DNA of 64,000 nt, taken from assembly GCA_036490215.1 (NCBI GenBank), contig DASXEH010000056.1:1-64000 (forward strand), in the 5' to 3' direction. Shown here piece by piece: positions 62,496 to 64,000 of the stretch. Made by a program: the position numbers and the translations under genes. Source of the DNA: JASHSH01 sp036490215 (GTDB lineage: Bacteria; Pseudomonadota; Alphaproteobacteria; Rhodospirillales; Magnetospirillaceae). The first letter of the stretch is position 1. Every line of letters starts with the position of its first letter. Below the pieces are notes generated by a model that was not told where the DNA came from, searched no databases, and was given only the letters and a program-made list of their open reading frames with translations.

Positions 62496-62600
62496 ACCCC
62501 CACCCCGACCCTCCCCCCTCAAGGGGGAGGGGGAAGAAAATTGGCAGCGCCAAAAAACGAATTCCCTCCCCCCTTGAGGGGGAGGGTTAGGGTGGGGGGT
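62496..62600. repeat. Family-1 repeat pair, tails outward
   Basis: Inverted copy 62496-62533 and forward copy 62564-62600, 30 bp apart. The spacer contains a small palindrome TTGGCAGCGCCAA. Lies between mlaF and radA. Confidence 0.87.
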
Positions 62601-62620
62601 ACGAAGCGCGCGTAGCTCCA

Positions 62621-63430
62621 TTACCCCCGCACCTGCATTTTGATCGGGCCTTCGGCGCGGCCGTGGATGAACTGCTGCACATACTCGTTCGGCGTGGCGT
62701 CGACTTCGGATGTCTTGCCAACCCAGATCAGCTTGCCGCCATAGATCATCGCCATGCGGTCGCTGATCTTGCGCGCGGAATGCATGTCATGGGTGATCGA
62801 CACCGCCGTCGCGCCCAGTTCCTTCACGCATTTGACGATCAGGTCGTTGATGATGTCGGCCATGATCGGATCGAGGCCGGTCGTCGGTTCGTCGAAGAAG
62901 ATGATCTCGGGCCGCGCCGCGATCGCGCGCGCCAACGCCACGCGCTTCTGCATGCCGCCCGAGAGTTCGGCGGGCCACAACTCGCCGACATCGGCGCCGA
63001 GGCCGACCTGCGCCAGCGTCTCGAAGGCACGGTCGCGTGCGGCACTGCGTTCCGTGTGGCGGCCCTGGATCAGACCGAAGGCGACGTTCTCCCACACCTT
63101 CAGCGAGTCGAACAGCGCGCCGCCTTGGAACAGCATGCCGAACTTGCCCATCATCGCATCGCGCTGGCGGCCGTGCATGTTCAGCACATCCTGGCCATCG
63201 ACGCGGATATCGCCGCTATCCGGCCTGAGCAGGCCGAGGATGCATTTGATCGTCACCGACTTGCCCGAGCCCGAGCCGCCGATGATGACGAAGGATTCGC
63301 CCGCCGCGATATCGACCGTGACGCCGTCGAGCACTTTCTTCGCGCCGAAGCTTTTGTGCACGTCGGTCATGCGGATTTTCGGCCCAGCGAAGGCGGCAGC
63401 CGAAGCGTTATTTTTTGAGTCAGTGGTCAT
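62621..63430 (-). CDS. mlaF: MlaF phospholipid-transport ATPase
   Basis: 269 aa ABC ATPase of the Mla system, which moves phospholipids between the membranes. Walker A GGSGSGKSVTIK, signature LSGGMQKRVALARAI, Walker B IIFFDEPTTGLDP and His in SITHDMHSARKISD. C-terminal segment GKTSEVDATPNEYVQQFIHG is typical of MlaF. Start overlaps the mlaE stop by 4 bp. Confidence 0.93.
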   Translation of the reverse strand: MTTDSKNNASAAAFAGPKIRMTDVHKSFGAKKVLDGVTVDIAAGESFVIIGGSGSGKSVTIKCILGLLRPDSGDIRVDGQDVLNMHGRQRDAMMGKFGMLFQGGALFDSLKVWENVAFGLIQGRHTERSAARDRAFETLAQVGLGADVGELWPAELSGGMQKRVALARAIAARPEIIFFDEPTTGLDPIMADIINDLIVKCVKELGATAVSITHDMHSARKISDRMAMIYGGKLIWVGKTSEVDATPNEYVQQFIHGRAEGPIKMQVRG

Positions 63431-64000
63431 TTGGTGAAGAACAGCGCTGTGATGACATAGTCGAGGGTGAGGATCAGGATCGAGGCCGAGACCACTGCAT
63501 TGGTCGTGGCGCGGCCGACGCCCTGGGCACCGCCCTTCGAATTATAGCCGTGGTAGCAGCCCATCAGCGCGACGACGAAGCCGAACACCGCGGCCTTGAT
63601 CAGGCCCGAGACCACGTCTTCGGTGCTGAGCGACTCCCAGGTGTCGTGCAGATAGACGGCGGCATTGAAGTTGAGCTTGTACACGCCGACGAGAAAGCCG
63701 CCGAACACGCCGATGATGTCGTCGACCACGACAAGACAAGGCAGCGCGACGATGGCGGCCAGCATGCGCGGCGCGATCAGGTATTTGAACGGATTGGTCG
63801 ACAGCGTGACCAGCGCATCGACCTGCTCGGTGACGCGCATCGTGCCGATCTCAGCGGCCATCGCCGCGCCGATGCGGCCGGCCACCATCAGCCCGGCCAG
63901 CACCGGCCCGAGCTCGCGGGTCATCGACAGGATCACCACATGGGCCACCGCTGACTCTGCGGCGAAACTCGCGAAACCGGTATGGCTTTGCAGCGCCAGC
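63427..64000 (-). CDS. mlaE: MlaE phospholipid-transport permease (5' end outside window)
   Basis: 191 codons visible of about 250-270; the N-terminus lies beyond the window edge. Family motifs: TRELGPVLAGLMVAGRIGAAMAAEIGTM, VTEQVDALVTLSTNPFKYL, PRMLAAIVALPCLVV and CYHGYNSKGGAQGVGRATT. Several TM helices. Pairs with MlaF; mlaD would be expected after mlaF, but radA follows, so the substrate-binding MCE gene is elsewhere. Confidence 0.93.
   Translation of the reverse strand, partial: LALQSHTGFASFAAESAVAHVVILSMTRELGPVLAGLMVAGRIGAAMAAEIGTMRVTEQVDALVTLSTNPFKYLIAPRMLAAIVALPCLVVVDDIIGVFGGFLVGVYKLNFNAAVYLHDTWESLSTEDVVSGLIKAAVFGFVVALMGCYHGYNSKGGAQGVGRATTNAVVSASILILTLDYVITALFFTK

Overview
The window is 64 kb of chromosome from a GC-rich alphaproteobacterium. 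This rests on an RpoD with a long acidic insert, the YqeY-dnaG-rpoD cluster, the carA/carB/greA and mla-radA-cvpA-purF blocks, and short palindromic intergenic repeats of kinds common in Rhodospirillales and Rhizobiales relatives. I cannot name the genus. No rRNA, tRNA or CRISPR was seen. Coding density is high; most gaps over 100 bp are filled by palindromic repeats.

Layout. 1-9.9 kb: rpoD (cut by the window start), dnaG and yqeY on the minus strand; divergently carA, a DUF559 nuclease gene, carB and greA. 10-18.3 kb: ndk, a YheS-type ABC-F ATPase, a DUF1194 remnant, a hybrid histidine kinase whose receiver region is broken by a frameshift or deletion, a PPi-type phosphofructokinase and a hydrolase. 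18.3-28.4 kb: MFS gene divergent from maoC-marR around a perfect 18-bp palindrome, then an acyltransferase, sppA, amrS, a flippase-like membrane protein, pepA and holC. 28.5-32.1 kb: accessory zone with an intact IS1595-type element carrying a passenger gene, a TfoX-like gene and a second DUF559 gene. 32.1-36.3 kb: tlyA, kinase-like, VOC, 3-methyladenine glycosylase and HDAC-like genes.

36.7-41.8 kb: two hybrid kinases with near-duplicate catalytic modules but different membrane sensors, followed by an HD-GYP response regulator, probably one c-di-GMP signalling unit. 42-49.4 kb: DUF962 and AlkB-like membrane genes, the xseB-ispA-dxs isoprenoid operon and a TPR/O-GlcNAc-transferase-like gene. 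49.4-56.7 kb: MBL hydrolase, SpmA-SpmB fusion, a PAS-GGDEF-EAL protein and an ssuA-ssuC-ssuB-like sulfonate transporter. 56.9-64 kb: hydrolase, SDR, lipoprotein, purF, cvpA, radA, mlaF and mlaE (cut by the window end).

The most notable structure is that both DUF559 (Vsr/PD-(D/E)XK-like) nuclease genes lie between inverted, inward-facing copies of palindromic repeats, each locus with its own repeat family, while gene-less pairs of one family occur at four other sites, one of them in frame inside a membrane-protein gene. This resembles a nuclease-linked REP system, analogous in layout only to RAYT/REP. The second is a 2,076-bp IS with 8-bp target duplication carrying a two-TM coiled-coil passenger. 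All functional calls come from reading motifs; no database search was run.
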